Notes under the pieces: model-generated | The model's input: the letters and a program-made list of their open reading frames with translations, nothing else | Database searches by the model: none | Told to the model about the DNA's origin: nothing | In this document: positions 8,131 to 16,989 of the stretch, one piece after another | How the letters are laid out: each line of letters begins with the position of its first letter | Numbering within the stretch: the stretch's first letter is position 1 | Origin: Clostridium_AD sp050717535 | Lineage (GTDB): Bacteria; Bacillota; Clostridia; Clostridiales; Clostridiaceae | DNA: 64,000 nt | Direction of reading: 5' to 3' | Assembly: GCF_050717535.1 (NCBI RefSeq) | Contig: NZ_JBOITM010000085.1 | Span: 5,748-69,747, forward strand | Made by a program: the position numbers and the translations under genes

Positions 8131-9288
8131 TTACTTTGAAGGTAGTTCCTTCTTTTCGTTAATAAGGTGAAGTCTAAATGAGTACAGTAAATCAATTATA
8201 ACTATAAACAACACTATAGAAAGATCAATTATAGAATCCGTTCCTGTATTATATAAAAATGGGAGATAACACAAAAGGGATACTAGAGGTATTATTATAG
8301 CTATATAAAATTTCTTTGGAAAACAAAATGCATATAATAGTGAAATTACATCGGCCATGAAGAAATATCTCTCATGCATTCTTGGTAATAAAAAGGGTAC
8401 TATAACAGCTAACAATAATGATAGTTCTATAACATTTTCATACTTAATAACTTTTATATATTTAACACTTACAAAAAGGATAATAAGTACAACTGCAAAG
8501 GTAAATAATATTCCAATATAACCTACGAGAGTTGTATCGCTAAACAATTTACTAGGAATCCATTGATATATTGAGGGTGCGTTATAAGTTAAATTTTTAT
8601 ATTCGCCAGATTGAGTAGCATAAGTTAGCAAAATATCTTTAAGTGGTTTACCTACAATTAAGCTAGGTATATTTATAACCAAATAAGATATGGGTATAAG
8701 CAATAGATGATATATTTTAATTTTTTTCTTGAACAATAAAATTCCAAACAATGGCAGTAAAAAAATTGCTTGTAGTTTGAAGGATAGTGCAATTCCATAA
8801 AATATTATTGATGTAACTGGTTTTTCACATAGAATATAATAGATAGAACCAATAACAAAGGCAGTAAATATTATATCGCATTGCGCCCATACAGAGCCGT
8901 TAAATATAACCGTTGGAATTATAAGTACAAGTCCAAAAGATAGATAGTCTAATTTTTCATTTTTATATTTTATATTAACAATTTTCATAATATAAAGTGC
9001 AGTTATTAATTCAAAAACAAAAGATAACATTTTTACATAGAATAAGGTGTTTATATTTGTATAAGTGCCTATTGTTAATAAATATAGATAGGGCTGTGTG
9101 TAATCACCCATTGCATTTTTTAAAGCAATAAAGCCACCATCTGCTTTTATAGTATCAAACCATTTACTTACAAAGGAATTATAGTCTCCACTCATAAAAG
9201 GTAAACCTGGAATTCTAATAAGTATGGCAACCCATATAATAAAAGCTAATATAACAAATTTTTTAAAGAATCTTTTATTGTTATTCAT
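8131..9288 (-). CDS. GT-C type glycosyltransferase, GT87/DUF2029-like
   Basis: 385 residues, about ten membrane helices. The first periplasmic loop carries the acidic motif region IPGLPFMSGDYNSFVSKWF, with a conserved-type Asp after the first helix as expected for GT-C enzymes using polyprenyl-phosphate sugars. A later loop ends in PRMHERYFF, which matches the (P)RMHERY motif of bacterial GT-C mannosyltransferase-like proteins. Third gene of the minus-strand operon behind the YkcB-like gene and a 76-residue membrane protein (14-bp gap). Likely adds a sugar to a wall polymer or protein outside the membrane; acceptor unknown. Confidence 0.82.
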   Translation of the reverse strand: MNNNKRFFKKFVILAFIIWVAILIRIPGLPFMSGDYNSFVSKWFDTIKADGGFIALKNAMGDYTQPYLYLLTIGTYTNINTLFYVKMLSFVFELITALYIMKIVNIKYKNEKLDYLSFGLVLIIPTVIFNGSVWAQCDIIFTAFVIGSIYYILCEKPVTSIIFYGIALSFKLQAIFLLPLFGILLFKKKIKIYHLLLIPISYLVINIPSLIVGKPLKDILLTYATQSGEYKNLTYNAPSIYQWIPSKLFSDTTLVGYIGILFTFAVVLIILFVSVKYIKVIKYENVIELSLLLAVIVPFLLPRMHERYFFMADVISLLYAFCFPKKFYIAIIIPLVSLLCYLPFLYNTGTDSIIDLSIVLFIVIIDLLYSFRLHLINEKKELPSK

Positions 9289-9302
9289 AAATTTCCTCCA
9301 AC

Positions 9303-9533
9303 TTAGTTCTCTGGTTTCTTGAAATCTCCATTTGAAGAACCTCCTTCAGGTTTATTACCATCATTTTTTTGGAATCCATGATGAGACATTGTACCATTTC
9401 CCTTTCGAGATGAATTATTATTTACGGCATGGGATGTGGTATATTTGTATGCAAACAAAAGGGTTCCTATCATAACTGAGAGAGTTAACATAACTGCTAA
9501 GGTTGAGGTTAATATATTTTTACTTATTTTCAT
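9303..9533 (-). CDS. Small single-span membrane protein with Gly/Asn/Lys-rich outer tail
   Basis: 76 residues: a basic N-terminus, one hydrophobic helix (about residues 10-30), then a hydrophilic tail rich in Asn, Gly, Ser and Lys (VNNNSSRKGNGTMSHHGF, then KPEGGSSNGDFKKPEN). The topology predicts a tail outside the cell. It sits between two GT-C genes in one operon. It may be a partner or an acceptor of the transferases, but that is inference. No family recognised. Confidence 0.75.
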   Translation of the reverse strand: MKISKNILTSTLAVMLTLSVMIGTLLFAYKYTTSHAVNNNSSRKGNGTMSHHGFQKNDGNKPEGGSSNGDFKKPEN

Positions 9534-9570
9534 GGTTTTATCCTCATCTTTCTTACTGTATTAAATTTTT

Positions 9571-9615
9571 CTATGGTTGTAGATTCTACATTAGTTATAG
9601 AATCGGCAACCATAG
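9571..9615. repeat. Intergenic 45-nt hairpin
   Basis: CTATGGTTG (9571-9579) is inverted as CAACCATAG (9607-9615), with an inner GATTCT / AGAATC pairing. No T-run follows on the minus strand, so it looks like an mRNA processing or stability element between the YkcB-like gene and the small membrane gene rather than a terminator. Confidence 0.55.
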
Positions 9616-9649
9616 ATTATTCATTTATATAAAATTGTGGTAATTGTTA

Positions 9650-11839
9650 TTATTTTGTCGTAGTATCAGCGCCTTTTAAATCATATAAGGCTTGAGAATT
9701 TCCACCACCAAATTGCTGTGTTTTTGAATTTGCAGCTTTTGTGGTATCGCTAGTTTCGGCTGTTGTTGTTGCTTTTTTACTAGTTGTTGTTGCAGGTGAA
9801 GTTATTTCTTTATTAGTTGCAGTTGTAGAATCTTTCCATTTACTCTCTGCAACAAGTTTACCAGCTGATTGAGCCCAGGTAATGATATCATCAGTAGATC
9901 CGCCACCCTGGCCGCTCACCATTACATATCTTACTTCGCCCTTATTAACTAATTCCTTAAATTCTGCTAAGGTAAGTACTTTATCAGTTCCAAAGAATCC
10001 CCAAGTCATTACAGATTCATTGGTTTTAAGTATTATATCTGTTGCAACACCATTAGTAGATGAAGTTACAAGGATATATTTCTCAGTTGTTTTATTAGTC
10101 TGTAAGAATTTTATTAATTTAGTATTATCAGAAGTACCTGAACCTCCCATATCTGAAGTTCCTTTTGTTCCACTAGTTATTAAACTTAAACCAGCAGATG
10201 GCATGCTTCCAGACATAGCATTAAACATTGTAGTAGCAGACCAAAACATAGGGGTTATTAAGAGCCCTATTAAGGCAGTAGATACTAATATTTTCGATAG
10301 TTTTTCATTTTTATTTTTTAATAGTTTAAGGATGATCATTGTAATTGAAGAAACAAAACATAAAACAGCTAGTACAATCATTAAAATCTTAGGGATACTT
10401 GAAGTCTTATAATAATAAGATAAAATCAGTATCTGAACTAATCCATCTACAATAAGTGCTACTGGTAAAATCCAAGATTTAATTCCTTTCCCTTTATGAA
10501 GTTCCCACATCGACACAATCCCAATTCCAGCAAGAGCTGCTATTGGTGGGGCAAGCATTGTTAAATAATAAGGATGAAATAAACCTGTGGTGAAGCTGAA
10601 ATATATAAATTCAGGTATTAACCACATTGACCATAAAATTAAAGCCAATTTTTTTCTGTTATCAAAAGCAGGCTTAAGTTTTTCTTTTAATGCAGCTGCT
10701 ATTAATCCGAATAGTGCAAGAGGGAAAAACCAAATTATCTGATCTGACAAACTATTACTTGAAAATAATCTTGTAATACTAGATTTTTCTTGACCACCCA
10801 TGTTACCACCGCCGCCGCCGTTAGATTTTCCACCTTGAGCTTGCCCACGTTGACCACCTCCTGCAGGTGGTGTGCCACGTTGTCCAGTTCCAGTAGGAGG
10901 GGTACCTCCTTGTGTTGCGCTTTGAGTGATATTATCATTGGCAGTACTTTCTGAGGATGATGTTGCTGCATTGTTTCCAGTAGGAGGAGTTCCACCAGGC
11001 ATTCCTTGAGTGTTACCACTGCTTGTGCCTTTAGTGCTACTACTACTTCCAATTCCAAGTCGCTCTAGGCCGTTATGTCCAAATATAAGTTCTAGTTCTG
11101 AGTTATAAGTCGTACTGCTTCCTACGTAAGGCCTATTTGAAGCAGGTATTAAATCTACCACTACTGCCCAAGAAAAAGAAACAACCAGCAGAACCAATGT
11201 TCCTGCAATAAGATGGATTATTCTCTTTTTAAGTGAAACTACACTCGAAAGAATATAAGTTAAATATATAGCAGGAATTACCATGTATGCTTGAAGCATT
11301 TTTATATTGAAACCAATACCCACAATAGCTAAACTTATTAAAAGATATTTAAATTTTCCTTTATCAGCTGCTATGGAAATAGCCCAGCATGCAAGTAGAA
11401 GAGTTAGAACAAGTAAATTATCGCAAGTGTTATTTCTGCTTACAGCAACAAAAACTGGGGTCACTGCAAGAAATAATGCTGAAAGAAGACCAGCAACAGT
11501 TCCAAAGGATCTCTTAACAATAATGTATATTATTGCAACGGAGATTACTCCTGCAAGAGCCTGAGGAAGAAGAATGCTCCAGCCGCTAAATCCAAAGATT
11601 TTAGCGGAAATCGCTTGAAGCCAAAAACCTAGAGGGGGTTTATCAATAGTTATAAAACTAGTTGGGTCAAAAGCTACAAAAAAGAAATTTTTCCAGCTCA
11701 TAGTCATGCTTTTTACACCAGCAGCATAATACAGATTTGAATACCCCTGTATGCTTAAATTAGTAAAATTTAAGATTCCTGACAATAACAAGATTAATGA
11801 TAATAATAGCTTATCTTTTGAAAGTTTTAATTTTTTCAT
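9650..11839 (-). CDS. YkcB/ArnT-like glycosyltransferase (PMT/GT39-83 fold)
   Basis: 729 residues from the ATG at 11839 behind AAAGGAG; a frame extension to 11893 lacks an RBS. GT-C enzyme that takes a sugar from a polyprenyl-phosphate donor on the outer face. Its first loop has the acidic/FITIDKPPLGFWLQA motif typical of the ArnT/PMT superfamily; about 12 helices follow. Two unusual outer regions: a Gly/Ser/Thr/Pro-rich insert near residues 265-365 with GGTPPTG repeats, and a Thr/Ser/Lys-rich C-terminal tail of about 70 residues. First gene of a three-gene operon under promoter module B; it pairs logically with the GtrB-like enzyme at 3.1 kb. Confidence 0.9.
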   Translation of the reverse strand: MKKLKLSKDKLLLSLILLLSGILNFTNLSIQGYSNLYYAAGVKSMTMSWKNFFFVAFDPTSFITIDKPPLGFWLQAISAKIFGFSGWSILLPQALAGVISVAIIYIIVKRSFGTVAGLLSALFLAVTPVFVAVSRNNTCDNLLVLTLLLACWAISIAADKGKFKYLLISLAIVGIGFNIKMLQAYMVIPAIYLTYILSSVVSLKKRIIHLIAGTLVLLVVSFSWAVVVDLIPASNRPYVGSSTTYNSELELIFGHNGLERLGIGSSSSTKGTSSGNTQGMPGGTPPTGNNAATSSSESTANDNITQSATQGGTPPTGTGQRGTPPAGGGQRGQAQGGKSNGGGGGNMGGQEKSSITRLFSSNSLSDQIIWFFPLALFGLIAAALKEKLKPAFDNRKKLALILWSMWLIPEFIYFSFTTGLFHPYYLTMLAPPIAALAGIGIVSMWELHKGKGIKSWILPVALIVDGLVQILILSYYYKTSSIPKILMIVLAVLCFVSSITMIILKLLKNKNEKLSKILVSTALIGLLITPMFWSATTMFNAMSGSMPSAGLSLITSGTKGTSDMGGSGTSDNTKLIKFLQTNKTTEKYILVTSSTNGVATDIILKTNESVMTWGFFGTDKVLTLAEFKELVNKGEVRYVMVSGQGGGSTDDIITWAQSAGKLVAESKWKDSTTATNKEITSPATTTSKKATTTAETSDTTKAANSKTQQFGGGNSQALYDLKGADTTTK

Positions 11840-11939
11840 TTTAATTAGCTCCTTTTTAAAATGAGTAATGAGAGGAATAACAGTCATTCTCATAAGTATT
11901 TAAATATAGTTTTAATATTAATCACAGGCACATTGTTTT

Positions 11940-12009
11940 AACTTTATAAATTAGATTATAAAGTTAAATTGTAGTAGTAGTATCAAATAATTGTGTGAGG
12001 ATTGTGTGA
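11940..12009 (-). promoter_or_regulatory. Direct-repeat promoter module B (GT-C operon)
   Basis: Minus strand: TCACACA (12009-12003), TCACACA (11998-11992), ATTTGATA, then -10 TACAAT (11973-11968), 25 bp after the start of the second heptamer. The spacer ATTTGATACTACT is identical to that of module A. A 9-bp inverted repeat AACTTTATA / TATAAAGTT (11940-11965) covers the expected start-site region. Confidence 0.72.
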
Positions 12010-12144
12010 TGCTATTATGAGATGGCCTTATGTCAGGTCTTTTAATTTTTTAGAAAATAACTGTCCTATTAATATAAGTGTTATTATTACAGGAGATATT
12101 AAAAAATACAACGGTAATTAATTATACTAAAGGGAGCTAAAAAA

Positions 12145-12900
12145 ATGCATATCATTAATTTATTTGATTTTTCAACATGGCAATGGGTAGGGGTAATAAT
12201 ATCAGCATTTTTAATTGGATTTTCAAAAACTGGGATTAGTGCTTTTATGCTACCCGCTATACCTATAATTGCGAGTGTGTTTGGGGGAAAAGAATCTACA
12301 GGAGTTATTCTTCCACTATTAATAATGGGAGATATTTTTGCATTATACTATTATAATAGGCATGCAAAATGGAATAATATAAAAAAATTATTACCTTGGA
12401 CATTCCTAGGATTGTTATTTGGTGTCATAGTTGGAAACTATATTAACGACAAACAATTTAAAACGGTTATATCAATTTCAGTTTTACTTTGTTTGATTAT
12501 TTTACTTTATAGTGAAAAAAAGGGAGAAAATTTTAAAGTCCCAGAAAATAAATGGTTTTATGCTTTTGCGGGTATTCTTACTGGTTTTACATCCATGATT
12601 GGAAATGCTGCTGGGCCTATATTTAGTGTATATTTGTTAAGTATGAACCTCAAGAAAAACGATTTTATGGGTACACTAGCTTGGTTTTTCTTTCTTATTA
12701 ATGTATCGAAAGTTCCATTGCAAATTTTATTTTGGCATAATATGTCCGGTAAAACAATTTTACTTACCGTGGGCATGATACCTGCAATTGCTATAGGAGC
12801 ATTTTTGGGCATGTTGATGATCAAAAAAATAAAAGAGAAGAATTTTCGATATATTATTATAGGTATGACAGCTATAGCAGCAATAAAGCTATTAATATAG
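12145..12900 (+). CDS. TSUP (TauE/SafE) family sulfite/anion exporter-like protein
   Basis: 251 residues with seven to eight hydrophobic segments arranged as two similar halves. The N-terminal half has the family-like GFSKTGISAFMLPAIPIIASVFGGK pattern and the second half repeats it (TGFTSMIGNAAGPIFSVYLL). Length is typical. Members move sulfite, sulfoacetate or related organosulfur anions; the substrate here cannot be told. The ATG at 12145 follows AAAGGGAGC. Single gene ending in a strong terminator, convergent with the kinase gene. Confidence 0.88.
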   Translation: MHIINLFDFSTWQWVGVIISAFLIGFSKTGISAFMLPAIPIIASVFGGKESTGVILPLLIMGDIFALYYYNRHAKWNNIKKLLPWTFLGLLFGVIVGNYINDKQFKTVISISVLLCLIILLYSEKKGENFKVPENKWFYAFAGILTGFTSMIGNAAGPIFSVYLLSMNLKKNDFMGTLAWFFFLINVSKVPLQILFWHNMSGKTILLTVGMIPAIAIGAFLGMLMIKKIKEKNFRYIIIGMTAIAAIKLLI

Positions 12901-12914
12901 AAATAGATATAACT

Positions 12915-12952
12915 AAAAAAGCAATCAACAATAAAGTTGATTGCTTTTTTTT
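12915..12952. terminator. Bidirectional hairpin terminator
   Basis: AAAAAAGCAATCAAC pairs with GTTGATTGCTTTTTT; serves both the TSUP gene and the histidine kinase gene, whose stop codon it overlaps. Confidence 0.92.
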
Positions 12953-14369
12953 ATAGCCTATATTTAATTAAAAAACTAACACCCACATCTTTATTTATAG
13001 CTTCTATTTCACCATTGTAAAAACTTACAATTTTTTTACAAATAGCAAGGCCAAGACCAAAATTTCCAGTCTTATCTTTGTAGAAATTATCAAATATATT
13101 ACATATATGTTCCTGTGGAATGTTAGGTCCATCATTATATATCTCTATTACTGCAAAAGAACCTTCTTTTTTTAACGTTACGCAAATGTTCTTTTTAGCA
13201 TATCTAAGGCTATTATCTAAGATGTTTTCAATAGAGACCTGTATTTTATCTGCGTTTCCTATTATAAGAGCCTCTTCAATGGATAAGTCCCACACAATAT
13301 TAGGATTAATTACTTTAAATCTATTTATTATATGGAAGAGTAGACGATGCAAGTTAATTTCAATATCATAAATGTTATTTTCTAAAACATAATCAAGGGT
13401 ATTTAAATATAACATCTGTTTAACTTTTTTTTCTAAGCTTAAAGCCTCATCCTTTATTATTTCTGCATTTTTTTCCACTGACTCAACATACACACCATCA
13501 ATAATTGCTGCAGCATGACTCATAATTACCATGATGGGTGTTTTTAAATCGTGGGATATACTTTGTAAAAACATTTTCTCTTCTTCATCCGCACGTTTTA
13601 ATTCCCTTTGCATCATATTCATTGAGTCTGCTAGTCGTCCAATCTCATCTGTATTTTTAATATTTATAGGTTCTTTCCAATCTTTATGTGCTATTCTAAC
13701 AGTATAATTTTCTAGTTCTTTAAGTGGTTTTGAAATATAGTTTGCAACTAATTTGGAGGTTAAAAAACCAATAGCTATAAAAACTAGGCCAATAATAAGC
13801 ATAATATAAAGCATAGTATTATTTTGCATTTCAGGCATATAAGTTATTAAATATGATTTTCCAGTATCTCCATATTCGACTGAACTTATTAAAAAAATAA
13901 ATTTCATGTTATTGTAGGATTCTTTAAATTGTTTTTCAACAAGAGTACCTGGTGTAATGAAACTTGACATCCACAATTTTACATTTCTATCATTTATACC
14001 AAAAGTGGGATTAGGGACATCGGGAGTATTAAGTGCATTAGTAGAATTACTAGTATTTGGTGGTAATCCGTGCCCTTTATTTATATTTATGATTTCAGTT
14101 CTATTATTTTCGTCCACATTTACAATATAATAATCGCTTCCTCTTAGATTTTTTATCTCGTCAAATCTATTTTGACCTGTAAAATCTTTAGCTTTTATTA
14201 AATAATTATGAGATACTTTGAGATCTTCAATTTTAGCTTTCTCATCTATGGTCTTAAAAGCAACTAGGTAAAAAAATGAAATGCTGAAAATTATTATAAG
14301 TATTATGATGGTAAAAGTAGTCCATATTCTCATGGTCAGTGATTTGAATTTGAAATTTACACTCTTCAT
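12951..14369 (-). CDS. Sensor histidine kinase (HAMP-HisKA-HATPase)
   Basis: 472 residues. TM1 near 15-37, an extracytoplasmic sensor region of about 145 residues, TM2 near 187-207, a HAMP segment (KPLKELENYTVRIA), the phospho-acceptor box SISHDLKTP with His near 270, then N (NILDNSLRYAKK), G1 (IYNDGPNIP) and G2 (GNFGLGLAI) boxes. The gene starts 4 bp inside the regulator gene, so the pair is co-translated. The sensor region is Asn/Ser/Thr/Pro-rich and gives no clue to the stimulus. From context it probably controls the glycosylation genes on both sides. Confidence 0.95.
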   Translation of the reverse strand: MKSVNFKFKSLTMRIWTTFTIIILIIIFSISFFYLVAFKTIDEKAKIEDLKVSHNYLIKAKDFTGQNRFDEIKNLRGSDYYIVNVDENNRTEIININKGHGLPPNTSNSTNALNTPDVPNPTFGINDRNVKLWMSSFITPGTLVEKQFKESYNNMKFIFLISSVEYGDTGKSYLITYMPEMQNNTMLYIMLIIGLVFIAIGFLTSKLVANYISKPLKELENYTVRIAHKDWKEPINIKNTDEIGRLADSMNMMQRELKRADEEEKMFLQSISHDLKTPIMVIMSHAAAIIDGVYVESVEKNAEIIKDEALSLEKKVKQMLYLNTLDYVLENNIYDIEINLHRLLFHIINRFKVINPNIVWDLSIEEALIIGNADKIQVSIENILDNSLRYAKKNICVTLKKEGSFAVIEIYNDGPNIPQEHICNIFDNFYKDKTGNFGLGLAICKKIVSFYNGEIEAINKDVGVSFLIKYRL

Positions 14370-15052
14370 AACTTGTATACCAACTTATAACCATAACCAT
14401 ATACCGTCTCTATAGTGAATTTATCTACTTTTTTTCTGATTCGTCTAATGGTATCATCGACTACTCTATCTGAACCGAAGTAATCATCACCCCATACCAT
14501 ATCTAATATTTGTTCTCTAGACACTAAATTATTTTTATTTTCAATAAAATAATAGAGAAGTTCAAATTCTTTGTTAGTTAGTATAACCTCTTCTTTCCCC
14601 AGAAAAACTGTTCTTTGTTTCTTGCTAATGCAATATCCTCCCAAATTCAAGTCATCCAAAGGCGCGTGGGTATTTTCTTTAGCACTTACAGAAACTCTTT
14701 CTAAAAGTTTATTTGTTCTAATAATTAGCTCTCTAGGTAAAAAAGGTTTTGATAAATAATCATCGCTACCAAGTTCGAGTCCAACCACACGATCAAGTTC
14801 TTCATTTCTCGCAGACATAAAAATTACCGGTGTATTTTTATTATGAGCTTTAACAGCTTTTATAATTTGATAACCATCAATATCTGGAAGCATTATGTCT
14901 AGTATCCAAAGATCAGGCAAATCTTTAATTCTTTCTAATGCGGAATTACCATTTGAAAAAGTAGTCACATCATAACCTTCACGTTGTAGGTATTTTTCTA
15001 ATAATAGATTTAAACTTATTTCATCTTCAACAAGATATATTTTCTTTGACAA
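14366..15052 (-). CDS. OmpR/PhoB-family response regulator
   Basis: 228 residues from the TTG at 15052, 7 bases after AGGGGTG; a GTG at 15061 overlaps that RBS. The receiver domain has the acidic pair ED (9-10), phospho-acceptor Asp52 in LDIMLPD, the conserved Lys in LSKPF, and a C-terminal winged helix with the usual EFELLYYF / SREQILDMVWG / RVVDDTIRRIRKK elements. First gene of the two-component operon. Its upstream region carries a weaker copy of the direct-repeat module found before three glycosylation units, suggesting autoregulation. Confidence 0.95.
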   Translation of the reverse strand: MSKKIYLVEDEISLNLLLEKYLQREGYDVTTFSNGNSALERIKDLPDLWILDIMLPDIDGYQIIKAVKAHNKNTPVIFMSARNEELDRVVGLELGSDDYLSKPFLPRELIIRTNKLLERVSVSAKENTHAPLDDLNLGGYCISKKQRTVFLGKEEVILTNKEFELLYYFIENKNNLVSREQILDMVWGDDYFGSDRVVDDTIRRIRKKVDKFTIETVYGYGYKLVYKL

Positions 15053-15146
15053 GTGAATCACCCCTATATGTTAATTACTGTGTTTTATTGTTTATAAAAA
15101 TCATTTAATCAATAAAGAACTATAAATATCTGTTAAGTATATTTTA

Positions 15147-15195
15147 TCACATAATTTTCAAAACATTTCAGAAAATTTATGTGAAGATTGTGTGT
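15147..15195 (-). promoter_or_regulatory. Direct-repeat promoter module C (two-component operon)
   Basis: Minus strand: ACACACA (15195-15189) and TCACATA (15184-15178), 11 bp apart, with GAAAAT at 15159-15154 in the position of the -10. An inverted TCACATA heptamer is also present on the plus strand at 15147-15153. Weaker than modules A, B and D. Confidence 0.5.
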
Positions 15196-15307
15196 TATTT
15201 AAATATAGAAGGGTAATGGTCCTATAGCAAGTAACATGCCTTTAGAATAGTATGATATATATAAATATCTATATTTTAATAAAATATAAAGTGGGGTGAT
15301 TCTAATA

Positions 15308-15607
15308 ATGGCTGACTATGTAATATTTTGTATTTTGATTTTAACAACATTTCTTATTATTTCTTTCCCCATAATATTAGATATAATCAATATGAGGAAG
15401 ACTCATGAGACTAGAGATACAAAAGGTTTAACTAGAAGAAGTATTACATTAGGATTAATATTTATTTATATATCCATCCAAATTTATTTAATTATTTTTA
15501 ATAAGGAGACCACAATTTCAGATGAGTTTAAGACTATTATAGTTTCTGTTGTTTCATTTTATTTTGGTAAAAGCACAGCATTGGATGATCCCAATAAAAA
15601 AAGTTGA
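15308..15607 (+). CDS. Small membrane protein, unknown function
   Basis: About 99 residues from the ATG at 15308, 9 bases after GGGGTG (a GTG at 15296 is part of that RBS). Two or three hydrophobic stretches (IFCILILTTFLIISFPIIL and a second near residues 50-65), separated by a charged loop RKTHETRDTKGLTRR. The end VVSFYFGKSTALDDPNKKS resembles small phage- or stress-associated membrane proteins, but no family is assigned. Confidence 0.65.
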   Translation: MADYVIFCILILTTFLIISFPIILDIINMRKTHETRDTKGLTRRSITLGLIFIYISIQIYLIIFNKETTISDEFKTIIVSVVSFYFGKSTALDDPNKKS

Positions 15608-15673
15608 ATATATGTGAATATTGACAACCTTAATAATTTTTGTTAATATTTTAAGTGAATATGCATTAAAGTT

Positions 15674-15800
15674 TTATAGGGTTCCGCAGTTTAAATTAAT
15701 AACTGGTCTGGTCCAAGATAAAACGCACAGGTTAACTGTGTTCACGGAAGGATAAAAGCCTGGGAGATATTATTACAATATCATCTTTGGCTTTTTTTAT
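15674..15800 (+). promoter_or_regulatory. Guanidine-I (ykkC) riboswitch with terminator
   Basis: Conserved elements in order: AGGGTTCCG, ACTGGTCTGGTCCAAGA, a hairpin ACAGGTTAACTGT, ACGGAAGGATAAAAGCC, GGGAGA. These match the ykkC aptamer. The 3' part pairs into a terminator (AAGCC...GGCTTTTTTT, about 15754-15799), so guanidine binding should allow read-through into the SMR exporter gene that follows. Confidence 0.95.
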
Positions 15801-15826
15801 TTTGTATATTGAAAGGAGAGAAAATT

Positions 15827-16147
15827 ATGCAATGGTTATTTTTAGTTATAGCAGGATTTTTTGAAATGGGGTGGGCTATAGGATTAAAATATTCACAAGG
15901 ATTTACAAAACCTATACCCAGTGTGTTTACCGTATTAGGAATGATAGCAAGTTTTTATTTTCTGTCGTTAGCATTGAAAAGTCTTCCAATAGGAACTGCA
16001 TATGCAATTTGGACAGGAATTGGTACAGTTGGTACTGTGATTTTAGGAATAATATTATTTAAAGAACCTATGAATATAATGCGATTAGTATGTATTGGAT
16101 TTATAATAATAGGAATTGCAGGCTTGAAATTGGCATCACCTAATTAA
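15827..16147 (+). CDS. gdx: SMR-family guanidinium exporter (SugE/Gdx type)
   Basis: 106 residues from the ATG at 15827, placed after AAGGAGAG; an in-frame TTG at 15809 overlaps that site. Four helices. The first helix carries the essential Glu in AGFFEMGWAIGLKYS, matching Gdx/SugE (FEMGWAxGLKxS) rather than the EmrE subtype. The later GTAYAIWTGIGTVGT and GIAGLKL segments are typical. Works as an antiparallel dimer exchanging guanidinium for protons. The guanidine riboswitch directly upstream strongly supports the substrate. Confidence 0.95.
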   Translation: MQWLFLVIAGFFEMGWAIGLKYSQGFTKPIPSVFTVLGMIASFYFLSLALKSLPIGTAYAIWTGIGTVGTVILGIILFKEPMNIMRLVCIGFIIIGIAGLKLASPN

Positions 16148-16162
16148 TTGATCTAATAAATA

Positions 16163-16196
16163 CAAAATCCTCTGGAGTTTTCCAGAGGATTTTGTA
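16163..16196. terminator. Bidirectional hairpin terminator
   Basis: CAAAATCCTCTGG (16163-16175) pairs with CCAGAGGATTTTG (16182-16194); shared by the exporter gene and the convergent HD-domain gene. Confidence 0.9.
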
Positions 16197-16198
16197 TT

Positions 16199-16777
16199 CT
16201 AAATTTCTCCTTTTAATCCGATTTCTTCAGCAACACTTTGCATACCTTTTATGGTTTCACTAAGTATGTCACCAATATCCATTCCCATTCTTTCTGACCC
16301 CGAAAGAATAACATCTCTGTTCACACCAGCTGCAAAACTTCTTTGCTTGAATTTCTTTTTAACTGACTTTACTTCTAAATCAAGCACACTCTTACTTGGC
16401 CTCATAAGTGCAGTTGCTGTAATAAGCCCAGTAAGTTCATCAATAGTAAACAAAACATTTTCCATTTTATGTGTTGGTTCTATATCTATGCAAAGACCAA
16501 AGCCATGGCTCTGAACAGCATGTATGTAATCCTCAGGATAGCCCTCAGCTTCTAATATATCCCTTGCTTTAACACAATGCTCCTGGGGATACATTTCATA
16601 ATCAACATCATGAAGAAGCCCAACTATGCCCCACTTATCTACATCTTCATTGTTTAACTCAGCAAAATGCCTCATAACAGCCTCAACAGATAGACCATGT
16701 TTTATCAGACTGTCACTTTTATTATATTTTTTTAATAACTCAAAAGCCTGCTTCCTTGTAGGAGATATTTTTTCCAT
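16199..16777 (-). CDS. HD-domain phosphohydrolase-like protein
   Basis: 192 residues, soluble. The metal-binding HD motif is LLHDVDYE near residue 54, preceded by an early His (LIKHGLSVEAVMRHFA) and followed by AVQSHGFG and the later Asp in TIDELTGL, the order seen in HDIG-type hydrolases. Members cleave nucleotide or cyclic nucleotide phosphates; the substrate here is unknown. Monocistronic; the ATG at 16777 is preceded by AGAAGG. Confidence 0.88.
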   Translation of the reverse strand: MEKISPTRKQAFELLKKYNKSDSLIKHGLSVEAVMRHFAELNNEDVDKWGIVGLLHDVDYEMYPQEHCVKARDILEAEGYPEDYIHAVQSHGFGLCIDIEPTHKMENVLFTIDELTGLITATALMRPSKSVLDLEVKSVKKKFKQRSFAAGVNRDVILSGSERMGMDIGDILSETIKGMQSVAEEIGLKGEI

Positions 16778-16852
16778 ATGTAAAACCTTCTTTCACTTAG
16801 TTAATTATATTATTTTTATGATAAATTATAGTTCAATATGAAGATTAAGTCA

Positions 16853-16905
16853 ATTTTTACTTGTATTTATGTTTGTATTTTTTTACTCGTATTTATGTTT
16901 GTATC
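16853..16905 (+). repeat. Short tandem repeat, two copies
   Basis: TTTTTACTTGTATTTATGTTTGTA is followed after a few T by a copy differing only at ACTCGT. It lies in the divergent intergenic region between the HD gene and the DUF4392 gene. Confidence 0.7.
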
Positions 16906-16989
16906 CAATTTACGTTAATAATAGTATACTTAAGTAAGTACGTTATTTCAAACTTGTATTACCCAATAAAATTCTAAGGAGATAAATAA

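Noticed and set aside
9882..10412. 176-codon plus-strand open frame
   Set aside because: Antisense to the YkcB-like gene, which has full homology; no start context.
10735..11058. 107-codon open frame inside the YkcB-like gene on the same strand
   Set aside because: It overlaps the low-complexity Gly/Ser/Thr insert in another frame, lacks an RBS and has repeat-driven composition; a shadow of the real gene.
16853..16905. Start of a CRISPR array
   Set aside because: Only two AT-rich tandem copies without spacers; no cas genes in the window.
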